From positions 1 through 64,000 of the forward strand of contig NZ_UZWE01000016.1 of the NCBI RefSeq assembly GCF_900631945.1: DNA of 64,000 nucleotides, written 5' to 3'. This DNA comes from Paracoccus haematequi (GTDB taxonomy: Bacteria > Pseudomonadota > Alphaproteobacteria > Rhodobacterales > Rhodobacteraceae). The translations under genes were made by a program, and so were the position numbers. The notes under the pieces were generated by a model. It was not told the origin of the DNA. It searched no databases and saw only the letters and a program-made list of their open reading frames with translations. This document shows, piece by piece, positions 51,067-58,781 of this stretch (positions are counted from its first letter, which is position 1; each line of letters starts with the position of its first letter).

Positions 51067-51989
51067 GACGGACGGAATTTCGGGCGCTGAATCTGAGGGC
51101 GCTGTGGCAGGGGCTGATGCGCGACGGCGGGTCGGGCGACCGGATCGTGCCGCCGACCGGGTTCACCGCGCAACTGACGCTGTTTTCCGCAGGCGCCATG
51201 GCGTTCCTGGCGGTCTTCGCCCTGGCCCTGTCGCTGGCGACGGGGCGGCTGGCCGACCGCTGGGCCGGTGAGCTTGCGGGGTCGGTGACGGTGCGGGTCA
51301 GCGCCTCGTCCGCCGAACAGGACGCCCGCACCCAGGCCGCGATGCAGGTTCTGTCCACGACGCCCGGCGCGGGCCAGCCGCGCCTGCTGCCCCCCGATGA
51401 GGTCGCCGGGCTTCTGACCCCCTGGTTCGGTCCCGACATGCCGGTCGATGCGCTGCCGGTGCCCGCGCTGATCGACCTGCCCATCGCGGGCGACGACTTC
51501 GACGCCGAGGGCCTGCGCCTGCGGCTGGAGGCCGAGGCGCCCGGCGCCGTTCTGGACGATCATACCGAATGGCGCCGCCCGCTGGTGACGGCCGCGAACC
51601 GGCTGCGGATGCTGGGCGTCGTGTCGTTGCTGCTGATCGCGGCGGCGTCGGCCTCGATGATCACGCTGGCGGCCAAGGCGGCGCTTGCGGCGAACGGGCA
51701 GGTGATCCGGGTGCTGCGGCTGATCGGCGCGCGCGACATCACCATCGCCACGGCTTTCGTGCGGCGTTTCACCAAGCGCGCGGCGGTGGGCGCCACGGTC
51801 GGCACGCTGTTCGGCATGGCGGGCATCGCCCTGCTGCCCGGCATGGACGCGGCGGGCGGGTTCCTGACTGGGCTTGGCTTCCAGGGCTGGGGCTGGCTGC
51901 TGCCGCTGCTGATCCCGGTCGTGGCCGCCGCCGTCGGCTTTCTGGCGACCCGCTGGGCGGCGCTGAAGATGCTGGGAGCGGTTCGATGA
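51063..51989 (+). CDS. ftsX: Cell division permease FtsX
   Basis: The 308-residue protein shows the FtsX plan: a cytoplasmic N-terminus, a membrane helix at about 38-60, an extracytoplasmic domain to about 180, then three helices (near 180-203, 225-247 and 275-298). LRLEAEAPGAVLDDH and LRVLRLIGARDITIA-like stretches fit the family. It relays the FtsE ATPase cycle to periplasmic amidases. The start is GTG with coupling to ftsE, and the stop overlaps the acyltransferase ATG. Confidence 0.92.
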   Translation: MRRTEFRALNLRALWQGLMRDGGSGDRIVPPTGFTAQLTLFSAGAMAFLAVFALALSLATGRLADRWAGELAGSVTVRVSASSAEQDARTQAAMQVLSTTPGAGQPRLLPPDEVAGLLTPWFGPDMPVDALPVPALIDLPIAGDDFDAEGLRLRLEAEAPGAVLDDHTEWRRPLVTAANRLRMLGVVSLLLIAAASASMITLAAKAALAANGQVIRVLRLIGARDITIATAFVRRFTKRAAVGATVGTLFGMAGIALLPGMDAAGGFLTGLGFQGWGWLLPLLIPVVAAAVGFLATRWAALKMLGAVR

Positions 51990-52795
51990 GCCAGCCGGCA
52001 GAAGGCGGACGGGCGCAATCGCCCGTGCCCGGCCCGCTGACGCCGTGGCAATATGTGCAGAACGCGCTCTATTATCTGCATGTCGCGCTTGCGACCGTCG
52101 TGATCGGGCTGCTGGGCCTGCCCGCGCTGCTGCGCGACGGCCGGGCGGGCGCGAACCGCGTGGCGACCCGCTGGATCGGATACATGCTGTGGGCCGCGCG
52201 CCTGCATCTGGGCCTGACCTGCGAGATTCGCGGCACCCCTCCGGTCGACGACTGCATCATCGCCGCCAAGCACCAGTGCTTTCTGGACATCCTGGTGATC
52301 GCCCATGCCGCCCCTCGCCGCGCCTTCATCATGAAGCGCGAGGTGAAGCATGTGCCGATCATGGGCTGGTATGCTTGGAAGGTCGGCTGCATCCCCATCG
52401 ACCGCGCGCGCGGCCGCGACGCCATGCGCGCCATCTCGGCCGAGATCAACCGGCGGATCGCGGGCGAGGGGCTGGGCCAGCTGATCATCTATCCCGAGGG
52501 CACCCGCACCCGGCCGGGCGAACGCCGCCCCTACAAGCACGGCGTCAGCACGATCCGCGCGGGCACCGGCCTGCCGGTGGTGCCGGTCGCGGTGAATACC
52601 GGCCTGTTCTGGCCCCGCAAGGGCTGGGGCATCCGCCCCGGCCGCGCCGTGGTCGAGTTCCTGCCGGTCATCCCGGCCGAGGTTCCGGCCGAAGGCTTCA
52701 TTCCCCGGCTGGAGGCCGAGGTCGAGACTCATTCAGACCGGCTGATGGCCGAGGCGGGGTTTACGCATGAACTGGCTGGAACCGGGCGATCTTGA
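51986..52795 (+). CDS. 1-acylglycerol-3-phosphate or lyso-ornithine lipid O-acyltransferase (PlsC family)
   Basis: The 269-residue membrane-bound enzyme has the PlsC motifs: HQCFLD (the HX4D catalytic pair), IPIDRARGRDAM and the substrate-binding IIYPEGTRTRPGE, then VVPVAVNTGLFW. A hydrophobic helix near residues 30-55 anchors it. PlsC members acylate lysophosphatidate; the closely related OlsA of Rhodobacteraceae acylates lyso-ornithine lipid. The sequence alone does not decide between them. It is coupled to ftsX by a four-base overlap and overlaps the flavoprotein gene by 29 bases. Confidence 0.9.
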   Translation: MSQPAEGGRAQSPVPGPLTPWQYVQNALYYLHVALATVVIGLLGLPALLRDGRAGANRVATRWIGYMLWAARLHLGLTCEIRGTPPVDDCIIAAKHQCFLDILVIAHAAPRRAFIMKREVKHVPIMGWYAWKVGCIPIDRARGRDAMRAISAEINRRIAGEGLGQLIIYPEGTRTRPGERRPYKHGVSTIRAGTGLPVVPVAVNTGLFWPRKGWGIRPGRAVVEFLPVIPAEVPAEGFIPRLEAEVETHSDRLMAEAGFTHELAGTGRS

Positions 52796-53369
52796 AGCGA
52801 TCTATGGCACACCCGGCGCGACATCGCTGCGCAAGGTGGCCGACCGGCTGACCCCGGACTATGCCGCCTTCATCGCCCGGTCGCGGTTCTGCGTGCTGAC
52901 AACCGTCGGACCCGAGGGCACGGACGGCAGCCCGCGCGGCGATGACGGCCCTGTTGTCCGTGCCCTGGACGACCGGCATCTGGCGCTGCCCGACTGGCGC
53001 GGCAACGACCGCATCGATTCGCTGCGCAACATCCTGCGCGACGGGCGCGTCAGCCTGATGTTCCTGGTGCGCGGATCGGGCAATGCGATCCGCGTGAACG
53101 GCCATGCCCGCGTCACGGACGACGACGCCCTGCGCGACAGCCTGTCCCATCAGGGCAAGCTGCCCCGCACCGTCATCGTCGTGCGGATCGCCGAGGTGTA
53201 TTTCCAATGCGCCCGCGCGGTGATCCGCGCCGGGCTGTGGTCGGGCATCGACGACAGCCGGGGCTTGCCCACGCCCGGACAGATCCTGGCCAACATGACC
53301 GAGGGGGCTGTCGGCGGGGCGGCCTATGACGCCGAATGGCCGGGGCGGGCCGCCGCGACCCTGTGGTGA
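52767..53369 (+). CDS. FMN-binding PPOX-type flavoprotein (MSMEG_1061-like)
   Basis: The 200-residue protein resembles the pyridoxamine-5'-phosphate oxidase superfamily, in the subgroup often named MSMEG_1061-type. Visible features are ARSRFCVLTTVGPEGTDGSP near the N-terminus, DRHLALPDWRGNDRIDSLRN in the FMN site, and VAEVYFQCARAVIRAGLW-like C-terminal sequence. No substrate is known. It overlaps the acyltransferase gene by 29 bases, so it belongs to the ftsEX run. It ends six bases before the convergent accA stop. Confidence 0.82.
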   Translation: MNWLEPGDLEAIYGTPGATSLRKVADRLTPDYAAFIARSRFCVLTTVGPEGTDGSPRGDDGPVVRALDDRHLALPDWRGNDRIDSLRNILRDGRVSLMFLVRGSGNAIRVNGHARVTDDDALRDSLSHQGKLPRTVIVVRIAEVYFQCARAVIRAGLWSGIDDSRGLPTPGQILANMTEGAVGGAAYDAEWPGRAAATLW

Positions 53370-53375
53370 CGGGCG

Positions 53376-54335
53376 TCAGGCCAGGCTTTTCGATCCCATG
53401 TCCAAGAATTTCTGCCGCCTGTCCTTGATCAGCTCGGCGGGCTTCTTGCCCTTGAGTTCGGCCAGCATCGCGGCGATTTCCTGGCCCACCGCCGCGATGG
53501 CCGCGCCGGGGTCGCGCTGCGCGCCGCCCACGGGTTCGGGGATGATGCGGTCGATCACGTCCAGTTTTTTCAGATCCTGGGCGGTCAGGCGCAGCGCCTC
53601 GGCCGCCTCGCGCATCCGTTCGGCGTCCTTCCACAGGATCGAGGCGCAGCCCTCGGGCGAGATCACCGAATAGATCGAATGTTCAAGCATGGCGATGCGG
53701 TTTGCGGTGGCGAAGGCCACCGCGCCGCCCGACCCGCCCTCGCCGATGATGACGCTGACCAGCGGCACGCCGATCTCCAGGCATTTCTGGGTGCAGCGGG
53801 CGATGGCCTCGGACTGCCCGCGTTCCTCGGCGCCCTTGCCGGGATAGGCGCCGGGCGTATCGACCAGCGTGATGACCGGCAGCTTGAAGCGATGCGCCAG
53901 ATCCATCAGCCGGATCGCCTTGCGGTATCCCTCGGGGCGGGCCATGCCGAAATTGTGCTGGATGCGGGTCTTGGTGTCGTTGCCCTTTTCGTGTCCGATC
54001 ACCACGCAGGGCGCGTCGTCGAAGCGCGCCAGGCCGCCCATCACCGCATGGTCGTCGCCGAAGGCCCGGTCGCCCGCCAGGGGCGTGTATTCGGTGAACA
54101 GCGCCTCGATATAGTCGCGGCAATGCGGGCGGTCGGGATGGCGGGCCACCTGGGTCTTGCGCCAGGGGTCGAGCGATTTGTAGAGATCGCGCAGCAGGTC
54201 GCCGGATTTCTTGTCCAGCGCCGCCGCCTCTTTTTCTACATCCACGGTGTTTTCGGATTTGCGGGCCAGGGCGCGAAGCTCCTCGGCCTTGCCTTCGATG
54301 TCGGCAAGCGGCTTTTCGAAATCCAGATAGACCAT
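53376..54335 (-). CDS. accA: Acetyl-CoA carboxylase carboxyltransferase subunit alpha
   Basis: The 319-residue subunit works with AccD to transfer carboxyl groups to acetyl-CoA, giving malonyl-CoA for fatty acid synthesis. Landmarks: [20 protein letters not shown] at the start, [33 protein letters not shown] and the CoA/oxyanion loop [20 protein letters not shown]. Length and order match E. coli AccA. The ATG at 54333-54335 starts the conserved N-terminus; in-frame codons further upstream reach into a repeat-containing spacer. It is on the same strand as the L,D-transpeptidase gene. Confidence 0.96.
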   Translation of the reverse strand: MVYLDFEKPLADIEGKAEELRALARKSENTVDVEKEAAALDKKSGDLLRDLYKSLDPWRKTQVARHPDRPHCRDYIEALFTEYTPLAGDRAFGDDHAVMGGLARFDDAPCVVIGHEKGNDTKTRIQHNFGMARPEGYRKAIRLMDLAHRFKLPVITLVDTPGAYPGKGAEERGQSEAIARCTQKCLEIGVPLVSVIIGEGGSGGAVAFATANRIAMLEHSIYSVISPEGCASILWKDAERMREAAEALRLTAQDLKKLDVIDRIIPEPVGGAQRDPGAAIAAVGQEIAAMLAELKGKKPAELIKDRRQKFLDMGSKSLA

Positions 54336-54409
54336 GCGCAGGGTGCCTTCGGGCTGTTCGGGTTTGCGGCCCCTATATGATCGCGTGGACGCGGGATTGC
54401 AACGCGGTG

Positions 54410-54460
54410 CCGGGGGTTTCACACCCCCGGACCCCCGTGGGATATTTGGGCAAAGGTGAA
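54410..54460 (+). repeat. Dispersed stem-loop element, copy 4
   Basis: CCGGGGGT pairs with ACACCCCCGG around TTC, followed by ACCCCCGTGGGATATTTGGG and a CAAAGGTGAA tail. It lies between the accA start and the L,D-transpeptidase stop, both on the minus strand, so its orientation opposes those genes. Confidence 0.78.
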
Positions 54461-54464
54461 CAGG

Positions 54465-55010
54465 CTAGGGCAGGATTTCCACCGTCGTGCCGATCCGGGC
54501 GGCGGCATAGAGTTCGCGGATCTCGGCATCGGATACCGCGATGCAGCCCGCCGTCCAGTCGCCGGGCAGGGTTTCACCGTCGGTGCGTTCGTTGGGTTGG
54601 CCGTGTATGAAGATGTCGCCGCCGGGATCGACCCCGGCTGCCATCGCCCGCGCACGATCCTGCGGGCGCGGGTAATCCAGGCCCAGCGACAGGTGATAGG
54701 CGCTGCCGGGGTTCACTCGATTGATGGTGAAGCGGCCTTCGGGCGTGCGGCCATCGCCCTGCCGCACCTTGTCGCCATCGGGCGCGAAACCAAGCGCGAT
54801 GCGATAGGTCTTCAGCGCCCGGCCCTCGCGGAAGGCCGTCATGCGGCGGGCGGATTTCCGGATCTCGATGTGATCGACCGGGCCGATCAGCGGCCCCGCC
54901 ACCGGCGGAACGGGCGGGACAGGTGCGGGGCGGGGCGCCAGCATCAGCCAGGCCGCCGCCAGCAGAATGAGCAGCGTCAGGGCCGAGAACAGGCGCGCGA
55001 GCAGTCTCAT
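54465..55010 (-). CDS. L,D-transpeptidase family protein (YkuD domain)
   Basis: The 181-residue protein has an N-terminal signal-anchor (LLARLFSALTLLILLAAAWL) and a Pro-rich linker. The YkuD domain carries ALKTYRIALGFAPDGDKVRQ and the catalytic motif FIHGQPN...TAGCIAVSDAEI, with His and Cys as expected for cross-linking peptidoglycan by 3,3 bonds. It works in the periplasm. It overlaps the following PatB-like gene (upstream on this strand) by four bases. Confidence 0.9.
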   Translation of the reverse strand: MRLLARLFSALTLLILLAAAWLMLAPRPAPVPPVPPVAGPLIGPVDHIEIRKSARRMTAFREGRALKTYRIALGFAPDGDKVRQGDGRTPEGRFTINRVNPGSAYHLSLGLDYPRPQDRARAMAAGVDPGGDIFIHGQPNERTDGETLPGDWTAGCIAVSDAEIRELYAAARIGTTVEILP

Positions 55011-56191
55011 TGCAGGTCGGCGAAGGCCTGTTGCAGGCGTTCGACCGCCTGGGCCACCCTGGCGCGGGGGGTGGCGATGTTGAAACGCAGGAAGGATTCG
55101 CCGCCGGTGCCGAAGGTCGCGCCGTGGTTGGCGGCGATGCGGGCGGTCTTTTCCACGCGGGCGGTGAACTCGGCAGGCTCCATCCCGGTGCCCGCGAAAT
55201 CGACCCAGGACAGATAGGTGGCCTGCAAGGGCATCGACCGCAGGCCGGGGATCGCGGCGATGCCATCGTCGAACAGCCGCCGGTTGCCGTCGAGGTAATC
55301 GACAAGCGCATCGACCCAGGCCGCGCCTTCGGGCGAATAGGCGGCGGCCACCATGTCCATGCCGAACAGGCCGGGCGAGATGCCGCGGGCCATCAGCGCC
55401 CCCCTGAAGCGGTCGCGCAGCGCCGGGTCGGCAATGATGGCGTTGCCGATATGGGCGCCCGCGATGTTGAAGGTCTTGGTGGCGGCGGTCAGCGTCACCA
55501 GCCGGTCGGCGATGTCGGGGCAGGCGGTCGCGGTGACGCTGTGGCGGTGGCCGGGCATCACCAGGTCGCAATGGATTTCGTCGGAAACCAGGATCAGGTC
55601 GTGGCGGATGCAGAAATCCCCGACCTCGCGCAGTTCCTGCGCCGTCCAGACACGCCCGCCGGGATTGTGGGGCGAACACAGGATCAGCATCCTTTCCCGG
55701 CCGGTCAAGCCGGCTTCCCACGCGGGCCAGTCCATGCGGTAGAGCCCGTCCTGGCGCGCCAGCGGCAGCTCGACCAGCTGCCGCCCCGATGCCCGGATCA
55801 CGCGAGCGAAGGCGTGATAGACCGGCGACATCACGATCACCCCGTCGCCCGGCCGGGTATAGGCGTCCAGCGCCATCGCCACCCCGTTGACCAGCCCCGC
55901 GCAGGTCAGGATCCAGTCGGTGTCGACCCGCCAGCCGTGGCGCTGTTCCATCCACCAGCGGATCGCCTCGAGATAGGCGGGATTGGCGCCGGGATAGCCG
56001 TAGATCCCATGGGCCGCCACCTGTTCCACCGCACGCTGGACGGCGGCGGGCGGGCGGAAATCCATGTCCGCCACCCACATCGCCAAGCCACCATCGTCCG
56101 GCGACACGCCATAGGACGCCTGCATGTCGTCCCATTTGGAACATCCGGTGCCCACGCGGTCGATGATTTCGTCGAAGTCGGGATTGCTCAT
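55007..56191 (-). CDS. PatB/MalY-type pyridoxal-phosphate C-S lyase
   Basis: The 394-residue fold-type I PLP enzyme matches the MalY/PatB cystathionine beta-lyase group. It opens FDEIIDRVGTGCSKWDDM, then GLAMWVADMDFRPPAAVQRA. LILCSPHNPGGRVWTAQEL, LILVSDEIHCDLVMPG and the PLP Lys in TLTAATKTFNIAGAHIGNAI follow. The family cleaves cystathionine to homocysteine or other C-S bonds; a link to the nearby sulfur genes is not shown. The ATG at 56189-56191 begins the conserved part. It heads an operon with the L,D-transpeptidase, and is divergent from def. Confidence 0.88.
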   Translation of the reverse strand: MSNPDFDEIIDRVGTGCSKWDDMQASYGVSPDDGGLAMWVADMDFRPPAAVQRAVEQVAAHGIYGYPGANPAYLEAIRWWMEQRHGWRVDTDWILTCAGLVNGVAMALDAYTRPGDGVIVMSPVYHAFARVIRASGRQLVELPLARQDGLYRMDWPAWEAGLTGRERMLILCSPHNPGGRVWTAQELREVGDFCIRHDLILVSDEIHCDLVMPGHRHSVTATACPDIADRLVTLTAATKTFNIAGAHIGNAIIADPALRDRFRGALMARGISPGLFGMDMVAAAYSPEGAAWVDALVDYLDGNRRLFDDGIAAIPGLRSMPLQATYLSWVDFAGTGMEPAEFTARVEKTARIAANHGATFGTGGESFLRFNIATPRARVAQAVERLQQAFADLQ

Positions 56192-56267
56192 GCTTCTGCC
56201 TGCCGCTGTTTTCCCCTGCATACGCCGCTTGTTGCTTATGGTGAAGCCTTGCCCTAAATCGCAGGGC

Positions 56268-56792
56268 ATGAGCAGCCTGCGCCCCATCCTGATCCATCCC
56301 GATCCGCGCCTGAAAAAGGTCTGCGAACCCGTGGCCCGCATCACGCCCGAGATCGAGACGCTGGCCGCCGACATGCTGGCGACGATGTATGACGCGCCTG
56401 GCGTGGGGCTGGCCGCGCCGCAGGTGGGGGTGCTGTCGCGCGTTTTCGTGATGGACGCGACCCGCGACCCCGAGGCCGAGCGCCGCCCGATGGTGCTGGT
56501 CAATCCCGAGATCACCTGGACCTCGGAAGAGCCGAACACTTATGAGGAAGGCTGCTTGTCCATTCCCGACCAATATGCCGACGTGACCCGCCCCAGGCAG
56601 GTCAGGCTGCGGTGGCTGGGGCTGGACGGCAAGACCCATGAGCAGGAATTCGACGGGCTGTGGGCGACCTGCGCCCAGCACGAACTGGACCACCTGGACG
56701 GCATCCTGTTCATCGACCACCTCTCGGCCATCAAGCGGCAGATGATCACCCGCAGGATGGTCAAGCTGAAGCGGGAAAAGGGCCGTGCCTGA
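56268..56792 (+). CDS. def: Peptide deformylase (def copy 1, active-type)
   Basis: The 174-residue iron/zinc enzyme removes the formyl group from nascent Met. Motif 1 is GVGLAAPQVG (45-54), motif 2 EEGCLSIP with metal ligand Cys96, and motif 3 AQHELDHLDG with His138, Glu139 and His142. All catalytic residues are intact, so this is the working copy of the cluster. The start is placed at ATG 56268; an earlier in-frame start adds non-family sequence. The stop overlaps copy 2 by eight bases. Confidence 0.95.
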   Translation: MSSLRPILIHPDPRLKKVCEPVARITPEIETLAADMLATMYDAPGVGLAAPQVGVLSRVFVMDATRDPEAERRPMVLVNPEITWTSEEPNTYEEGCLSIPDQYADVTRPRQVRLRWLGLDGKTHEQEFDGLWATCAQHELDHLDGILFIDHLSAIKRQMITRRMVKLKREKGRA

Positions 56793-57309
56793 CACCGGGC
56801 CATCGATCCCCGGACCATTCCTGCCCGCCGCCGAGGGCGATACCGGGGGCGGGCGCGTCCTGCCCATCGTCCTGTATCCCGATCCGGTTCTGCGGAACCG
56901 TTGCGCACCCGCCGGGGATCTGACCCATGCCGAGGCGCGGCAGCTGGTCCGCGACCTGCTGGCGACGATGTATGCCGCTGGCGGGCGGGGGCTGGCCGCG
57001 CCGCAACTGGGCGTCCTGCGCCGGATCTTTGTCATGGATGCCGGATGGAAGGACGGCGCGCCGGTCCCCCTGGCGTTGCTGGACCCCGAGATCGTGGCCT
57101 GTTCGGACGCGAGGGAGGAGGCGGTGGAACGCTGCCTGTCGATCCCCGACCGGCCGGTGCCCGTCAGCCGCCCCGTCGCGGTCGAGGTCGGCTGGTACGA
57201 TCTGGACGGCGCGCATCATCGCCGGTTGCTGACCGGGGCCGAGGCGCGCATCGCCCAGCACGAGGCCGACCATCTGGATGGCCGCCTGATCCTGGATGTC
57301 CTGGAATGA
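56785..57309 (+). CDS. Peptide deformylase paralogue (def copy 2)
   Basis: The 174-residue paralogue keeps the metal ligands Cys117 in ERCLSIP and His159, Glu160 and His163 in AQHEADHLDG. However, motif 1 reads GRGLAAPQLG instead of GVGLAAPQ, and motif 2 has Arg in place of Gly in EGCLS. There is an extra Pro/Gly-rich N-terminal stretch of about 25 residues. It may be a weak or specialised deformylase. It overlaps copies 1 and 3 by eight and four bases, so expression is tied to both. Confidence 0.87.
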   Translation: MPDTGPSIPGPFLPAAEGDTGGGRVLPIVLYPDPVLRNRCAPAGDLTHAEARQLVRDLLATMYAAGGRGLAAPQLGVLRRIFVMDAGWKDGAPVPLALLDPEIVACSDAREEAVERCLSIPDRPVPVSRPVAVEVGWYDLDGAHHRRLLTGAEARIAQHEADHLDGRLILDVLE

Positions 57310-57806
57310 CCGTTCGCGCCTTCCTGCCCTATCACGACCGCCGCCTGCATGTCCCGGCCGAGCGGGTCAAGGCCGTGACCGAGACCGTCCGCATGATCTG
57401 GGACGACATGGTGGACACGATGGAGGCGATGCCGGGCGTGGGTCTGGCTGCGCCGCAGATCGGCATCATGCTGCGCCTGGCGGTGGTGGACGCATCCGAC
57501 AAACGCGGTCAGGCGGTGCGGATGGCGAACCCCGAGATCCTGCATGCCAGCGTCCAGTTCCGCAGCCATGACGAGGCCAGCCCGAACCTGCCCGGCGTCT
57601 CGGCCCCTGTCAGCCGCCCGCGCGCGGTGACGGTGCGGTTCCTGAACGACGCCGGAGAGGTCGAAGACCGCGATTTCGTGGGCCTGTGGGCGACCAGCGT
57701 TCAGCATCAGATCGATCATCTGGACGGGCGGATGTATGTCGATCACCTGTCGCCCTTGCGCCGCAAGATGCTGGTTGCGAAATCGGGCAAGCTGGCGCGG
57801 CGGTGA
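57306..57806 (+). CDS. Degenerate peptide deformylase paralogue (def copy 3)
   Basis: The 166-residue protein is clearly deformylase-like: GVGLAAPQIG at 44-53 is perfect and QHQIDHLDGRMYVDHLSPLR matches motif 3 in place. But the metal-binding Cys of EGCLS is Ser92 (EASPNLPG aligns with EGCLSIP), and the catalytic Glu of HELDH is Gln135 (HQIDH). One metal ligand and the general base are gone, so deformylation is unlikely. The frame is intact and it sits before fmt, with a repeat element between them, which argues for a retained non-enzymatic role. Confidence 0.85.
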   Translation: MTVRAFLPYHDRRLHVPAERVKAVTETVRMIWDDMVDTMEAMPGVGLAAPQIGIMLRLAVVDASDKRGQAVRMANPEILHASVQFRSHDEASPNLPGVSAPVSRPRAVTVRFLNDAGEVEDRDFVGLWATSVQHQIDHLDGRMYVDHLSPLRRKMLVAKSGKLARR

Positions 57807-57811
57807 CAAGG

Positions 57812-57865
57812 CCGGGGGCGCTTCGCCCCCCGGACCCCCCGAGGATATTTGGACACAGAAGATGA
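57812..57865 (+). repeat. Dispersed stem-loop element, copy 5
   Basis: CCGGGGGCG pairs with CGCCCCCCGG, then ACCCCCCGAGGATATTTGG and a CACAGAAGATGA tail. It fills the gap between def copy 3 and fmt and ends eight bases before the fmt ATG. Confidence 0.8.
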
Positions 57866-57872
57866 GGGCAGG

Positions 57873-58766
57873 ATGCGCGTGATCTTCATGGGGACGCCGG
57901 ATTTTTCGGTGCCGGCGTTGCGGGCGATCGCCGCGCGGCATGAACTGGCGGCGGTCTATTCCCAGCCGCCGCGCGCGGCGGGGCGGGGGCAGAGGCCACG
58001 CCCTTCGGCGGTTCAGGCGGCGGCGGAAGAACTGGGGATCGAGGTGCGGACGCCGTTGCGGCTGCGGGATGCGGACGAACAGGCGGCCTTTTCGGCCTTG
58101 GGCGCGGATGTGGCGGTGGTGGCGGCCTATGGGCTGATCCTGCCGCAGCCGGTGCTGGAAGCGCCCCGGTTGGGCTGCCTGAACATCCACGCCTCGCTGC
58201 TGCCGCGATGGCGGGGGGCGGCGCCGATCCACCGGGCGGTGATGGCGGGCGACGCGGAAACCGGCGTCGCCATCATGCAGATGGAGGCCGGGCTGGATAC
58301 CGGCCCGGTGCTGGCCAAGGCGCGCACGGCGATCGGGGCCGAGGAGACCACCGCCGATCTGCACGACCGGCTGGCGGCGATGGGGGCGGGCCTGATCGTC
58401 GATGTGCTGGACCGCCTGCCCCTGCCTGCCGTGCCTCAGCCCGACAAGGGCGTGACCTATGCCGCCAAGATCGACAAGGCCGAGGCGCGGGTCGACTGGA
58501 CGCGTCCCGCCGCCGAGGTGGACCGCCTGATCCGGGGATTGTCGCCCTTTCCCGGCGCCTGGTGCGAGATCGGCGGCGAGCGGGTGAAGCTGTTGCGCAG
58601 CCGCATGGCTGCGGGGCAGGGGAGGCCGGGTCAGGTGCTGGACGGATTCACCGTCGCCTGCGGCAGCGGCGCGGTCGAGGTGCTGGAAGCGCAACGGTCG
58701 GGGAAGAAGCCGATGGCGGCAGGGGAGTTGCTGCGCGGCTGGGGGCTTCCCGCGCAGCTTGATTAG
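57873..58766 (+). CDS. fmt: Methionyl-tRNA formyltransferase
   Basis: The 297-residue enzyme formylates initiator Met-tRNA using 10-formyl-THF. Motifs are [15 protein letters not shown] at the N-terminus, [12 protein letters not shown], and the active-site loop [17 protein letters not shown] with Asn, His and the SLLP stretch. [17 protein letters not shown] and the C-terminal OB domain follow. The ATG at 57873 is the conserved start; a TTG further up in frame lies inside the repeat element and is unlikely. Its position after def copies joins the formylation-deformylation pair. The stop is 15 bases from the convergent secA stop. Confidence 0.95.
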   Translation: MRVIFMGTPDFSVPALRAIAARHELAAVYSQPPRAAGRGQRPRPSAVQAAAEELGIEVRTPLRLRDADEQAAFSALGADVAVVAAYGLILPQPVLEAPRLGCLNIHASLLPRWRGAAPIHRAVMAGDAETGVAIMQMEAGLDTGPVLAKARTAIGAEETTADLHDRLAAMGAGLIVDVLDRLPLPAVPQPDKGVTYAAKIDKAEARVDWTRPAAEVDRLIRGLSPFPGAWCEIGGERVKLLRSRMAAGQGRPGQVLDGFTVACGSGAVEVLEAQRSGKKPMAAGELLRGWGLPAQLD

Positions 58767-58781
58767 GGCCGTCGCGGCGCG

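Noticed and set aside
57306..57806. def copy 3 as a decayed pseudogene
   Set aside because: The frame is uninterrupted, has normal codon use, is coupled to copy 2 and keeps motif 1 exactly, so decay is not supported.
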